DNA of 64,000 nt from JBGUVL01 sp045134375 (GCA_045134375.1 JBGUVL010000033.1:1-64000); one strand, 5' to 3'; counted from the stretch's first letter, positions 44,441 through 53,245 are shown. A program made the numbers and translations. The notes: generated by a model not told the origin, from the letters alone.

Positions 44441-45301
44441 ATGAAAAAGAATAACCGTTATTTTTCTAGACTAGGAAGAGCCATGCAAATGGAACTACAG
44501 GAACATAAAAGTTCGTTCATTATTTATATGATTTTACGCTTGCTAGTTATTGTGGTGTTAATAACACAGTTTTTTAAAGGAAATTATGAACATGTGTTTC
44601 TATGTGTACTAACTTTGTTACTACTGTTGGTTCCAAGCTTTATCCAACTCACTTTCAAAATAGAGCTTCCAACAACGTTAGAAATTATCATTTTATTGTT
44701 TATTTTTGCAGCAGAAATCCTAGGTGAAATCAACAATTTCTACTATCAATTTGCTCATTGGGATACGATACTCCATACAGCCAATGGTTTTCTTGCGGCA
44801 GGCATTGGATTTTCTTTAGTCGATTTATTAAATCAAAATGAGAAAATAAAATTCATGCTTTCCCCACTATTTACGGCAATCGTAGCCTTCTGTTTTTCGA
44901 TGACAATTGGTGTGATATGGGAATTTTTTGAATACAGTATGGATACTTTTTTCGCTATGAATACACAAAAAGATACGATGGTAGATTCCTTGCGTTATAT
45001 TCCAATTGAACCAAATGGGAAGTACATTCGGATTCCAGAAGTGGAAAGTGTCATCATTAATGGTTATGAAGTAAAAGGAGGGCAGTATGTTGATATTGGG
45101 TTAATTGATACCATGGAAGATCTTCAAGTGAATATGATTGGAGCAATTGCTTTTTCTGTATTCGGATATTACTATACCAAGCGAAAGGGAGAAGGCGGTT
45201 TTGCGAAACGATTCATTCCGGTGCGAAAAAAGAAAGAACAGGATTATTTGGCAATCATAGAAGAGGATGTAATAAATAGAAAGGAAATGGATGAGGGTTA
45301 A
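44441..45301 (+). CDS. multi-pass membrane protein, DUF2238/YjdF-like
   Basis: A 286-residue protein with about six membrane segments (between residues 25 and 175, plus one near 230) and a basic, acidic-ended tail. FAHWDTILHTANGFLAAGIGFSLVD and IGVIWEFFEYSMD are the conserved blocks of YjdF/DUF2238-type proteins: a W-D-x-x-x-H motif and W-E-x-x-E. Function unknown. The start is uncertain: ATG 44441 has the best spacing from GATGGG, but 44432 and 44435 are possible. Confidence 0.65.
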   Translation: MKKNNRYFSRLGRAMQMELQEHKSSFIIYMILRLLVIVVLITQFFKGNYEHVFLCVLTLLLLLVPSFIQLTFKIELPTTLEIIILLFIFAAEILGEINNFYYQFAHWDTILHTANGFLAAGIGFSLVDLLNQNEKIKFMLSPLFTAIVAFCFSMTIGVIWEFFEYSMDTFFAMNTQKDTMVDSLRYIPIEPNGKYIRIPEVESVIINGYEVKGGQYVDIGLIDTMEDLQVNMIGAIAFSVFGYYYTKRKGEGGFAKRFIPVRKKKEQDYLAIIEEDVINRKEMDEG

Positions 45302-45335
45302 TCAAGACAGAGAATCCTCCTATCGGTAAGAAAGA

Positions 45336-45896
45336 ATGAAGAGTGAAAGAACATGGGAATTTCATGGGTATCAGATGCGATTGGCAAAGCAAACAGATGC
45401 GGATGCTTATTATGAAAATAATTTTCGGATAATGGATAAAGAAGTAGTAAGATTTACAGGTGGGAAATCATCCTATGAAAAAGAAGAGGTTATTCAATTT
45501 TTTATGCAACGATTACAAGATCCAAATCGCTATGATTTTTTGATTTTATCGCCAGAGAATGAAATTATCGGAGAAAGTGTTATTAATGAATATAATGAAG
45601 AAATTAATAGTGCAAACTTTAGAATTGCTATTTTCCATAATGAAAAATGTGGAAAGGGAATTGGAAGCTGGGCGATTCGTAATACGATTCATTATGCTTT
45701 TGAAGAGATACATCTACATCGTTTGGAACTAGACGTGTTTTCTTTTAATACAAGAGCCTATCGTGCCTATTTAAAAGCAGGATTTAAAGAAGAAGGAAGA
45801 TTGAGAGAAGCCATCAAAGATATTGATGGTTATGCCGATGATATATTGATGGCAATTTTGGATCGTGATTATAAGAAACTTTCGAAAGGGTTCTAA
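45336..45896 (+). CDS. RimJ/RimL-type GNAT acetyltransferase
   Basis: A 186-residue GNAT protein. FRIAIFHNEKCGKGIGSWAIRN holds the acetyl-CoA loop, and LHRLELDVFSFNTRAYRAYLKAGF is the RimJ/RimL hallmark (N-terminal or small-molecule amine acetylation). It starts 34 bases after the membrane protein gene, so probably same transcript, with only a weak ribosome site (AAGAAAGA). Confidence 0.82.
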   Translation: MKSERTWEFHGYQMRLAKQTDADAYYENNFRIMDKEVVRFTGGKSSYEKEEVIQFFMQRLQDPNRYDFLILSPENEIIGESVINEYNEEINSANFRIAIFHNEKCGKGIGSWAIRNTIHYAFEEIHLHRLELDVFSFNTRAYRAYLKAGFKEEGRLREAIKDIDGYADDILMAILDRDYKKLSKGF

Positions 45897-45955
45897 GGAC
45901 GCATTGCCTTTGGGAATCATTTTATTTAGACTTAGATTTATTGGTGAAAAGTAAT

Positions 45956-45996
45956 AAGAGATGAACTCATTTTTTAAAGAGCTCATCTCTTGTTTC
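45956..45996. terminator. bidirectional terminator
   Basis: AAGAGATGA-a-CTC / GAG-c-TCATCTCTT stem between the convergent GNAT and GH13 genes. Confidence 0.8.
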
Positions 45997-45997
45997 T

Positions 45998-47350
45998 TTA
46001 TTGAAGAACGAAAATTTTACCGCTGTTCGCTTCTAATGGAACAACAAGTTTTCCATTATCAATAGTGAAAGTCTCATCTTCTAATAATCCAATTGCTGAT
46101 GTTTTTGCCATTGGGATAGGAATGTTTACTTCAGCAGGTTCTTCGTCATTGTTTAATGCTACCACGATGATGGTATCATCTAACACTCTAGCGTAGGCGT
46201 ATTGTCGATTGGTTAACATCAATTCTTTGTATTTACCATAACTGAGTGTTGGATAATTTTTTTTCAACAAACCAAGTTTTGTGATTAACTGAGTTAATTC
46301 AGGATGTGGATTATGTTGTATCCAATCTTCAACATCTAGCTTAGGACGAAGCGGATCATCGTTTCCTCCTTGTTTTTTACCTTCGATCCCCCATTCACTT
46401 CCATAATAAATGGAAGGAATACCAGGCAATGTATAAAGACAAATATGAACCGGAATCAAATTTGCAGGATTGTTTAATTTTGAGGCAATACGATCAACGT
46501 CGTGGTTATCGACAAAGGTATATAATTTCATGCCACGATAGATTCCGCCATTATCATCAAACTGACGTCGAATCGAATGGGCTATTTCAAAATAATTATG
46601 ATCGTTATGGCCGGAATACAAACCTTTATGGAGTTCGTAATTAGTGGAAGAGTGAAGCATACCTTCTTTGACCCAGCGAGAATAATCACCATGAATCAAT
46701 TCTCCCATTAACCAAAAATCTTCCTTCGTTTGATCAACCACCTGTCGCATTTCATTCATAAATTCAAAAGTAAGACAATCTGCACAATCAAGACGAATCC
46801 CATCGATGTCGAATTCTTTTATCCAATAACGAATGACATCCAAAAGGTAATGACGAACTTCTTCGTTATAGTGGTTTAAATTAGCTAATTCATAATGATT
46901 TTGCCATGCGCCAAAATAAAATGGTTCGCCAGTAGGAGCACCTCTTGAAAAATCAACATCTTTGTACCAATATCGATAAGGAGAATTTTCTCGATTTTGC
47001 AGAATATCCTGAAAAGCGAAAAACTCTTTCCCTGTGTGATTAAAGACACCATCGACAACTACTTTAATACCATGTTGATGACAGGTTTCAACAAAATGAG
47101 CAAATTCATCATTTGTTCCCAAACGCGAATCTACTTTATAGTAATCCTTTGTGTCATAGCCATGGGAAGTTGATTCAAATAGAGGGCCAATATATAGGGC
47201 ACTAATACCGATTTCTTCTAAATGAGGCAGCCATTGTTCTAATGTATCGAAATGATGTTCCAAATGGTCATGATGATTGTATTTTGGTGCGCCAATCATT
47301 CCAAATGGATACATGTGATAGAATATTGCTTCTTCATACCATTTTCTCAT
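45998..47350 (-). CDS. GH13 family alpha-amylase-type glycosidase
   Basis: A 450-residue cytoplasmic enzyme (no signal peptide). The four GH13 regions are present: DGVFNH (region I), GIRLDCADC (region II, nucleophile Asp), GELIHGD (region III, acid/base Glu) and FVDNHDVDR (region IV, Asp). IGISALYIGPLFESTSHGYDT opens the barrel, and a short beta domain closes it. Likely a maltodextrin-degrading amylase or cyclomaltodextrinase. It starts 1 base after murI ends, so it is translated in concert with murI. Confidence 0.9.
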   Translation of the reverse strand: MRKWYEEAIFYHMYPFGMIGAPKYNHHDHLEHHFDTLEQWLPHLEEIGISALYIGPLFESTSHGYDTKDYYKVDSRLGTNDEFAHFVETCHQHGIKVVVDGVFNHTGKEFFAFQDILQNRENSPYRYWYKDVDFSRGAPTGEPFYFGAWQNHYELANLNHYNEEVRHYLLDVIRYWIKEFDIDGIRLDCADCLTFEFMNEMRQVVDQTKEDFWLMGELIHGDYSRWVKEGMLHSSTNYELHKGLYSGHNDHNYFEIAHSIRRQFDDNGGIYRGMKLYTFVDNHDVDRIASKLNNPANLIPVHICLYTLPGIPSIYYGSEWGIEGKKQGGNDDPLRPKLDVEDWIQHNPHPELTQLITKLGLLKKNYPTLSYGKYKELMLTNRQYAYARVLDDTIIVVALNNDEEPAEVNIPIPMAKTSAIGLLEDETFTIDNGKLVVPLEANSGKIFVLQ

Positions 47351-47351
47351 A

Positions 47352-48122
47352 TTATATCTCCTTATCTAATAATTGCTCGCTTAATATAGAAAAACGAGGA
47401 TTTTTGGAGGAGTTTTCAATGCGTATGCTACCCACTTCATCAACACATAATAAATCACGTTCTTTAAGAACATTAGCCAAATGATGAACCGTTCCGGCAT
47501 TCCCATCAATGATGTTGATGTGCTGAAAATAAGAATTGAAGTAAGGACGATAGAAAACAAAATGAGTGCATCCTAAAACGATACTATCAATTGCGCTTGT
47601 ATCAATGTTTTTATAATAGAGATCAAGTTGATGCATGACTTTTTCATTCTGATCGAGTTCGTTATTCTCTACAATTTCAACTAATTCTGGACAGGGCATT
47701 TTAATAATGTGATTATCATTTGAAAAATGACTCATTAAGTCTTTGAATTTCTTTTCTTTTAAAGTGAGTGGGGTGGCCATTACAATGATATTTTGATTTT
47801 TCTTTTGATAGGCAGCTGGTTTTAATGCAGGTTCCATACCAATGATTGGGATAGGGTATTTCGCTCTTAAAATAGTAGCTGCAGCACTCGTTGCTGTATT
47901 GCAAGCGATGACGATTGCTTTCACTTTTTGTGACATAAAATAATCACAAATAGCGATGCAGCGGCTTATGATTTCATCTTTGTTTTTGGTACCATAGGGG
48001 GCATAATGAGAATCACCAAAATAGATAAAATGCTCATTTGGTAGCTGCTTTTTCATTTCTTTTAAGACACTGATTCCACCAAGCCCAGAATCAAAAATAC
48101 CAATTGGTGCATTACTGCTCAT
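47352..48122 (-). CDS. murI: glutamate racemase
   Basis: A 256-residue cofactor-independent racemase making D-glutamate for peptidoglycan. IGIFDSGLGGISVLKEM opens it; the two catalytic cysteines are Cys74 in ACNTATSAA and the Cys of LGCTHF in the C-terminal half. ATG 48122 follows GAGGAGGATATTC; five codons further upstream there is another ATG with no site. First gene of a two-gene unit with the GH13 enzyme. Confidence 0.95.
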   Translation of the reverse strand: MSSNAPIGIFDSGLGGISVLKEMKKQLPNEHFIYFGDSHYAPYGTKNKDEIISRCIAICDYFMSQKVKAIVIACNTATSAAATILRAKYPIPIIGMEPALKPAAYQKKNQNIIVMATPLTLKEKKFKDLMSHFSNDNHIIKMPCPELVEIVENNELDQNEKVMHQLDLYYKNIDTSAIDSIVLGCTHFVFYRPYFNSYFQHINIIDGNAGTVHHLANVLKERDLLCVDEVGSIRIENSSKNPRFSILSEQLLDKEI

Positions 48123-48193
48123 GAATATCCTCCTCAAACTGATTTTATTATACCACTAAATGAAAATTCTAGGCTATGAAAAAGTGCTGAAGT

Positions 48194-48230
48194 AAAAAAA
48201 ACAGCAATTTCTATCGTTTGCCGTTTTTTT
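48194..48230 (-). terminator. terminator of the GNAT gene on the minus strand
   Basis: Read on the minus strand, AACGGCAA / TTGCTGTT stem followed by a run of eight Ts; the left arm overlaps the last codons of the gene. Confidence 0.75.
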
Positions 48231-48813
48231 CATAGAGAGTATTGGTTATATGGACAGGCAATACCGTTTCTAATACACTTTGACATTGCGAATCTGTTTT
48301 TGTGTTAATCAGTGGTACATCAGTTATACAAAAACCAAATTTATGATAAAGTGCAATGGCCTTATAGCTCCAAGTTTGCGTGTGTAAAAAAATTTCTTCT
48401 TCATTTGGTTCAAGTGTTGGAAAATGAGAAAGAGCAAAAGCAACAATGGCATTGCCTAATCCTTTTCCCTGTACTTTTGGGGAACAACTAACCCAATGCA
48501 GTAACGCATAATGGCGTTGATCATCATCTTTAAACCATGCACTAGCAGTGGCAACATAACGACCTAGCGGATCGATGATAAAAAACATTCGCTCCGAGAG
48601 CTGTTCCTTGTATGGAATAAAAACGCGAGAGAAGTAGGCCATTGCTGACTCCGCAGAAGTGAATTCATGGACTTCGCATTCCAATTCACACCAATATCGT
48701 TCATCCCCATCTTCATAAGACTTAAAGCGATAACCGTCCGGTAAATCAGGAACTACAAAGGATACCATAGGAGCACGCATAATTATGTCATAATAGGGTA
48801 GATTTTTATTCAT
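48211..48813 (-). CDS. GNAT acetyltransferase
   Basis: A 200-residue protein. LLHWVSCSPKVQGKGLGNAIVAFAL has the acetyl-CoA motif Q-G-K-G-L-G, and TWSYKAIALYHKFGF the terminal GNAT block. ATG 48813 is behind GAGGTGTCTT. Substrate unknown. It is monocistronic with its own terminator. Confidence 0.8.
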   Translation of the reverse strand: MNKNLPYYDIIMRAPMVSFVVPDLPDGYRFKSYEDGDERYWCELECEVHEFTSAESAMAYFSRVFIPYKEQLSERMFFIIDPLGRYVATASAWFKDDDQRHYALLHWVSCSPKVQGKGLGNAIVAFALSHFPTLEPNEEEIFLHTQTWSYKAIALYHKFGFCITDVPLINTKTDSQCQSVLETVLPVHITNTLYEKNGKR

Positions 48814-48908
48814 AAGACACCTCATTTCCCTGTCATTATAAAACAGAAATATCGTTTAGAAAAGAAGAAATAGAAAGACTTTCAAATATAGAATGATGAT
48901 ATCAATTT

Positions 48909-49121
48909 TTATCTCAAATGGAGATAAAAAAAGAATAAGAATCCAAAATGAGAAATGGCATTTTGAATAAAAACTTTTTTGGATTTTACTAAAAAAATAA
49001 TTTCCAATAAAGTTTTTTCAGGAAAAGGATGTTTTTGGAAAGTTGGGTCTACCATCAAATGTGCGTTTCCATTACTTCCCATTTTTATAAAAGAAATGCT
49101 ACAAGTGGAGTAATATGTCAT
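48909..49121 (-). CDS. possible small protein, unknown
   Basis: A 70-residue frame on the minus strand with weak coding support. It starts at ATG 49121 after GGTGTGATATT and ends in a hydrophobic and aromatic tail. A good promoter, TTGTAG (49170-49175) with 16-base spacer and TATAAT (49148-49153), points at it, and a hairpin TTTATCTC / GAGATAAA lies at its 3' end. I recognise no family. This 420-base gap between 48814 and 49233 has no other candidate gene. Confidence 0.3.
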   Translation of the reverse strand: MTYYSTCSISFIKMGSNGNAHLMVDPTFQKHPFPEKTLLEIIFLVKSKKVFIQNAISHFGFLFFFYLHLR

Positions 49122-49147
49122 AATATCACACCGTTTTCAATGGCACC

Positions 49148-49175
49148 ATTATACTAGATTACCATTACACTACAA
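49148..49175 (-). promoter_or_regulatory. promoter-like element reading into the small frame at 48909
   Basis: On the minus strand TTGTAG, 16 bases, TATAAT. It faces away from the glycosidase-like gene at 49234. Confidence 0.4.
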
Positions 49176-49233
49176 AAGCAAGCGACAAATGCTTATTTGT
49201 ACGTTATAATATAGGACAAAGAAAGAGGTCATC

Positions 49234-51099
49234 ATGGAGATTTTGGTAAAAAATACGCGATTACAGGTAGAACAAGAAGTGTATACAATTGAAAAGAAAG
49301 GACACTCTTGGCGAATGGACGAAAAGAAAGAGCCGCATTTGTTGCTAGAAAATGGTAGGAAGATACGATTTCGTGAAGCCAAAAGAATGAGTAGAGAAGT
49401 TATCGTCAGTGGTTGTGGGAAAGGAATATTAACTCATTATCGTGAATTTTTAGGAGTTAATTATGCTTTTGACACTTTCGTATGGATCGAAGAAAGTGAT
49501 GAAAGTGTTCATTTTGAATGGATCATTCTCAATGAACAAGGATATGAAGTAAAGGAAGTGCAATGGCCGGCGCCGTTTCGTTGTGAAAAGAAAGAAGGAT
49601 ATAGTTTGTTGCCTTATCGACAAGGGATTCTATTACCAAATGACTTTGATTACACTTATGATGCGCTCGCTTTTGATGGGCAATTTTGCAGTTGTGCAGC
49701 ATACTTACCATGGTTGGCGCAAATAGAAGAAGAACAAGGATACATCGTAATCAATGAAACTCCTTGGGATAGTAAATACCAAGTGGAACATAAAAAAGAG
49801 AGGATAGGGACAATGCTCCAAATTCGCTGGATGCCTAGCCTTGGAAAAATGAATTATCGCCGTCAATTGAAATATTATTTTGAAACAGAAATGGATTATA
49901 ATCGAGCTTGTAAAATCTATCGTCAATATTCCAAAGAAACAGGAAAAGTAGTAACATTGAAAGAGAAAGCGATCAAAAATAAAAATGTAAATGCTTTGAT
50001 TGGAGCAAGTTTTGTTCATTTAGGAATTAAAAAAAATATAGATAAAAATTCAAGCTTTTACGATAACAATAATCTTTCAAACAATACCCGATTGGTTCAC
50101 TTTGAAACATGTAGAAAACAAATGGAACGGTTAATGAAAAAAGGAGCCGGGAATTTATATCTTCATTTGGATGGATGGGGAGATCCCGGCTATGATAATC
50201 AACATCCAGATTGTTTGCCTGCCTGTGAAAGCGCTGGAGGGTGGAAAGGACTACAACAATTAAGTGAATGGTTAGAGGAAAATGATAGCTTACTAGGTCT
50301 ACACGATCAATATCGAGATTATTATCATAAGGCAAAAAGTTATGATAAACGCTTTGCTTTGCAAGATGCTAATGGAGACTATTATGAACATTCTCGATGG
50401 GCAGGTGGGAAACAGAACTATCTTTGCGCTACTTTGGCGAAAGATTATGTGAAGCGCAATTATGAGGAGGTGCTTCACCATGGAATACGATTAAAAGCCA
50501 GCTATTTAGATGTGTTTACTTGTAATGAATTAGATGAATGTGCAAATCCGATGCACCGAATGACACGTAAAGAGTGTGCCTCTTACCGAGAACTTTGTTT
50601 TGACTATCTTCATTCAAAAAATATCGTTCCTAGCAGTGAAGAGGGAAATGATTGGGCGATGCGATCTTTGGTGTTTGCTCATTATGGACCATATGAATTT
50701 ATGTTGAATGAAGAGGGGACGCCAAGAATGGGAATCCCGGTTCCATTGTTTAATCTTGTTTATCATGATTGTATGATATTACCATGGCCAATGGAAAAAA
50801 GAAAAGAAGATTATATGCTTTACGCTTTGTTGAATGGGGGCGCTCCTTATTTGCTTCGAGAAGGAGCCTATGCAAATATCGATGGATCTTTTCAGGAAGA
50901 TGGATTAACAATAGAAGATAAAATTGAACGAGCGAATATTGTTTCTTCTTTGCATCGGCAATTAGCTGATCAAGAGATGGTATCCCACCACTTTTTAAAT
51001 CCTAATTATACAAGACAAGAAACGATTTTTGCGAATGGTATTCGAGTAGAAATTAATCTTGAAAATGGTTCTTATTGCATTGATACAACTGTACGTTGA
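49234..51099 (+). CDS. DUF5696-like TIM-barrel protein, putative glycoside hydrolase
   Basis: A 621-residue cytoplasmic protein without signal peptide or membrane segment. Residues 1-240 look like a beta-rich domain; 280-600 look like a (beta/alpha) barrel with LYLHLDGWGDPGYDNQHPD, LLGLHDQYRDYY, EHSRWAGGKQNYLCATLA, LKASYLDVFTCNELDECA and PSSEEGNDWAM. The Asp and Glu residues in DGWGD, LDVF and SEEG are the obvious catalytic candidates. The pattern is that of the DUF5696 group, distantly related to GH101-like enzymes; the activity has no clear assignment. Start ATG 49234 behind AAAGAGGTCATC. It stands alone. Confidence 0.6.
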   Translation: MEILVKNTRLQVEQEVYTIEKKGHSWRMDEKKEPHLLLENGRKIRFREAKRMSREVIVSGCGKGILTHYREFLGVNYAFDTFVWIEESDESVHFEWIILNEQGYEVKEVQWPAPFRCEKKEGYSLLPYRQGILLPNDFDYTYDALAFDGQFCSCAAYLPWLAQIEEEQGYIVINETPWDSKYQVEHKKERIGTMLQIRWMPSLGKMNYRRQLKYYFETEMDYNRACKIYRQYSKETGKVVTLKEKAIKNKNVNALIGASFVHLGIKKNIDKNSSFYDNNNLSNNTRLVHFETCRKQMERLMKKGAGNLYLHLDGWGDPGYDNQHPDCLPACESAGGWKGLQQLSEWLEENDSLLGLHDQYRDYYHKAKSYDKRFALQDANGDYYEHSRWAGGKQNYLCATLAKDYVKRNYEEVLHHGIRLKASYLDVFTCNELDECANPMHRMTRKECASYRELCFDYLHSKNIVPSSEEGNDWAMRSLVFAHYGPYEFMLNEEGTPRMGIPVPLFNLVYHDCMILPWPMEKRKEDYMLYALLNGGAPYLLREGAYANIDGSFQEDGLTIEDKIERANIVSSLHRQLADQEMVSHHFLNPNYTRQETIFANGIRVEINLENGSYCIDTTVR

Positions 51100-51197
51100 G
51101 GAAAAAGCAACGATAAGTAGAGTAGAACAACCACAAATCGCTTCTTTAATAAGCAATAGAATTTTATAATAAAGGTGTCAAAAGAGAGGTATATGAA

Positions 51198-51686
51198 ATG
51201 AAAACACTAGGTAAAAAAATTAGTGAATTACGTAAGCAAAGAGATATGACACAGGATGAGTTAGCAGAAAAGATGGGAGTTTCTTCCCAAGCGGTTTCCA
51301 AGTGGGAAAATGATCTTTCCATTCCCGATCTACCTATTTTAATTTCCTTATCCGAGTTTTTCCATGTATCCTTAGATGATTTAGTAAAGGAAAAAGATAG
51401 TATGGTACAGTTAGTGAAGGAAAGTGAACGTAAGAATATCAATGATATGTTTTTGCGCGTGAATGTCGATTCAAAAGAAGGGGATCGCGTCCGTGTGAAT
51501 CTGCCACTGGCATTAGTGAAAATGGCAAATGATATGGGGTTGGATATTCCGCAGATGACCAATAATCCATCCTTACAAGGAATTGATTTAAAGATGATCA
51601 TGGCGATGATTGAAAGCGGTGTAATTGGGAAATTAGTAGAAGTCGATAGTAAAGACGGAGATCATGTAGAAGTGGTAGTAGAATAA
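51198..51686 (+). CDS. XRE-family regulator with C-terminal effector-like domain
   Basis: A 162-residue protein. Residues 5-60 form a Cro/C1 helix-turn-helix (ISELRKQRDMTQDELAEKM, SSQAVSKWENDLSIPDLP). Residues 80-162 form a separate domain: strand LRVNVDSKEGDRVRVNLPL, helices, and a closing strand LVEVDSKDGDHVEVVVE; this resembles the SHOCT-like domain seen in YvlB/LiaX-type envelope-stress proteins. Start ATG 51198 behind AGAGAGGTATATGAA. It overlaps the next gene by one base. Regulation target unknown. Confidence 0.78.
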   Translation: MKTLGKKISELRKQRDMTQDELAEKMGVSSQAVSKWENDLSIPDLPILISLSEFFHVSLDDLVKEKDSMVQLVKESERKNINDMFLRVNVDSKEGDRVRVNLPLALVKMANDMGLDIPQMTNNPSLQGIDLKMIMAMIESGVIGKLVEVDSKDGDHVEVVVE

Positions 51687-51931
51687 TGAAGATTCATGTA
51701 GAAAGTACGGAAAAGAATATTCATTTATCCGTTCCAAACCAACTCATTTTTAATCGACTGTCCGCTTCCATGATTGCGAAACAAATAAAATTAGAGGATA
51801 CGTTTAATCTGGATAAGCAAACGATGAAAAAAATGATGAAACTATTGCGAAAAATGACAAAAAAATACAAAGGATTATGTATTGTGGAGGTCTGTTCCGC
51901 CAAAGGAGAAAAAGTAGAAATCAAATGGTAA
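51686..51931 (+). CDS. small protein paralogous to the C-terminal domain of the XRE regulator
   Basis: An 81-residue protein with the same layout as the preceding regulator's tail: IHVESTEKNIHLSVPNQLIFNR opens, a helical middle follows, and IVEVCSAKGEKVEIKW closes, compared with LRVNVDS...VNLPL and LVEVDSKDGDHVEV. It has no HTH. It is translationally coupled by a one-base overlap. It may modulate or heterodimerise with the regulator. Confidence 0.65.
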   Translation: MKIHVESTEKNIHLSVPNQLIFNRLSASMIAKQIKLEDTFNLDKQTMKKMMKLLRKMTKKYKGLCIVEVCSAKGEKVEIKW

Positions 51932-51934
51932 TCG

Positions 51935-51962
51935 AAAACAGCAGAAAATATGCTGTTTTTTT
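51935..51962 (+). terminator. terminator after the XRE pair
   Basis: AAAACAGCA / TGCTGTTTT stem, seven-base loop, T run. Confidence 0.88.
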
Positions 51963-52026
51963 ATTCAAATTTATATAAAAAAAAAGAAAATACAAAAATT
52001 TTTTTCTCAACTTTGGTATTCGTTTA

Positions 52027-52055
52027 TTGTAAAGCTAAGATAAAAGATTTATAAT
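52027..52055 (+). promoter_or_regulatory. ldh promoter
   Basis: TTGTAA (52027), 17-base spacer, TATAAT (52050-52055), 25 bases before the start codon. No Rex-type operator was evident around it. Confidence 0.65.
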
Positions 52056-52079
52056 AAAAGCAGTAAGGAGAGAATCGTT

Positions 52080-53048
52080 ATGAATATTTTAGATAATAGA
52101 AAAATTGTATTAGTAGGAACAGGATTTGTTGGTATGAGTATGGCATACTCATTTTTATCTGCTCCAGGAATTGACGAACTAGTTTTAGTTGATGTGATGA
52201 AAGAAAAGGCAGAAGGAGAAGCGATGGACCTTTCACATGGTCTGCCTTATTCAACAAGTAAGATCAAAATTAAAGCTGGTGATTATTCAGATTGTAAAGA
52301 TGCTAGTATTATTGTTATTACAGCAGGAGCTGCTCAGAAACCAGGACAGACTCGTTTGGAATTGACAGGCATCAACACAAAGATCATGAAGAGCATTTGT
52401 GAACAGATCAAAGCAAGTGGATTTGATGGAATTATCGTTGTGGCAAGTAATCCAGTCGATGTTATGACTTATGTTGCTCAGAAAGTAACTGGATTACCAT
52501 CTAGTCAAGTAATCGGTTCTGGTACATTGTTAGACACAGCACGTTTACGTTTCATGATTTCTGAATATTTAAATGTAAACTCAACTAACGTTCACGCATA
52601 TATTATGGGAGAACACGGTGATTCAAGTTTCGTACCTTGGATTCATGCCTATGTTGGATGTAAGAGCTTATTGGAATTGTTAGACGAACAAGATCGTGAT
52701 CTTTCTGATTTGTTGAAGATCTACGAAAATGTAAGAGATGCTGCTTATGAAATTATTGAAAAGAAGAAAGCAACTTACTATGGTATCGGGCTTTCATTGA
52801 ATCGTTTAGTTCATGCTATTTTGAATAACGAAAATGCAGTTATGACAGTTTCGGCACAGCAGAATGGTGAATACGGACAATCAGGATTATACATTGGAGT
52901 TCCTGCTATCGTAAACCGTGAAGGTCTTCGTGAAATCGTTCACTTACCATTAAATGAAGTCGATCAGGGTAAATTCGATAAGTCTTGTGGTGAATTGAAG
53001 AAGACAATTGCTGAAGTAGTTGATCCTATTTTAAATGGTGAAGCTTAA
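52080..53048 (+). CDS. ldh: L-lactate dehydrogenase
   Basis: A 322-residue NAD-dependent enzyme reducing pyruvate to lactate. VLVGTGFVGMSMAYSFL is the NAD loop, TAGAAQKPGQTRLELTGIN contains the substrate-loop Gln and Arg that favour lactate over malate, VVASNPVDVMTYV binds substrate, and GEHGDSSFVPW contains the catalytic His. Complete. ATG 52080 behind AAGGAGAGAATCGTT with a good promoter, ended by a strong terminator. With the lactate permease at 53987 it suggests lactate as a fermentation product. Confidence 0.95.
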   Translation: MNILDNRKIVLVGTGFVGMSMAYSFLSAPGIDELVLVDVMKEKAEGEAMDLSHGLPYSTSKIKIKAGDYSDCKDASIIVITAGAAQKPGQTRLELTGINTKIMKSICEQIKASGFDGIIVVASNPVDVMTYVAQKVTGLPSSQVIGSGTLLDTARLRFMISEYLNVNSTNVHAYIMGEHGDSSFVPWIHAYVGCKSLLELLDEQDRDLSDLLKIYENVRDAAYEIIEKKKATYYGIGLSLNRLVHAILNNENAVMTVSAQQNGEYGQSGLYIGVPAIVNREGLREIVHLPLNEVDQGKFDKSCGELKKTIAEVVDPILNGEA

Positions 53049-53065
53049 TTTGTAATAGCTTTTGT

Positions 53066-53109
53066 AAGAAAAACAAGGAATGTGATATTTCCTTGTTTTT
53101 TTTCTTACG
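53066..53109 (+). terminator. terminator after ldh
   Basis: AAAACAAGGAA / TTCCTTGTTTT core stem with further GTAAG / CTTAC pairing outside, and eight Ts. Confidence 0.9.
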
Positions 53110-53170
53110 TTATTGTAAGTTTTTGTAATAATAATCGATGGGATATGATTTCTTCTCTTTTTATAATATA

Positions 53171-53233
53171 AATCAAGGAAGACACTCCTGATAACAAACA
53201 CCAAAAAATAATTTCTTAGTGCCTTCCTTGATT
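53171..53233 (+). promoter_or_regulatory. long hairpin directly upstream of a small membrane protein gene
   Basis: AATCAAGGAAG-a-CACT (53171-53186) pairs with AGTG-c-CTTCCTTGATT (53218-53233), enclosing a 31-base A/C-rich loop. There is no T run; the right arm ends next to the GGAGGAATTGTT ribosome site at 53234. It looks like a leader structure or protein-binding RNA element, not a terminator. I do not recognise a known riboswitch class in it. Confidence 0.5.
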
Positions 53234-53245
53234 GGAGGAATTGTT

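Noticed and set aside
51960..52079. Search for a Rex (TTGTGA-type) operator before ldh
   Set aside because: No convincing palindrome is present around the promoter.
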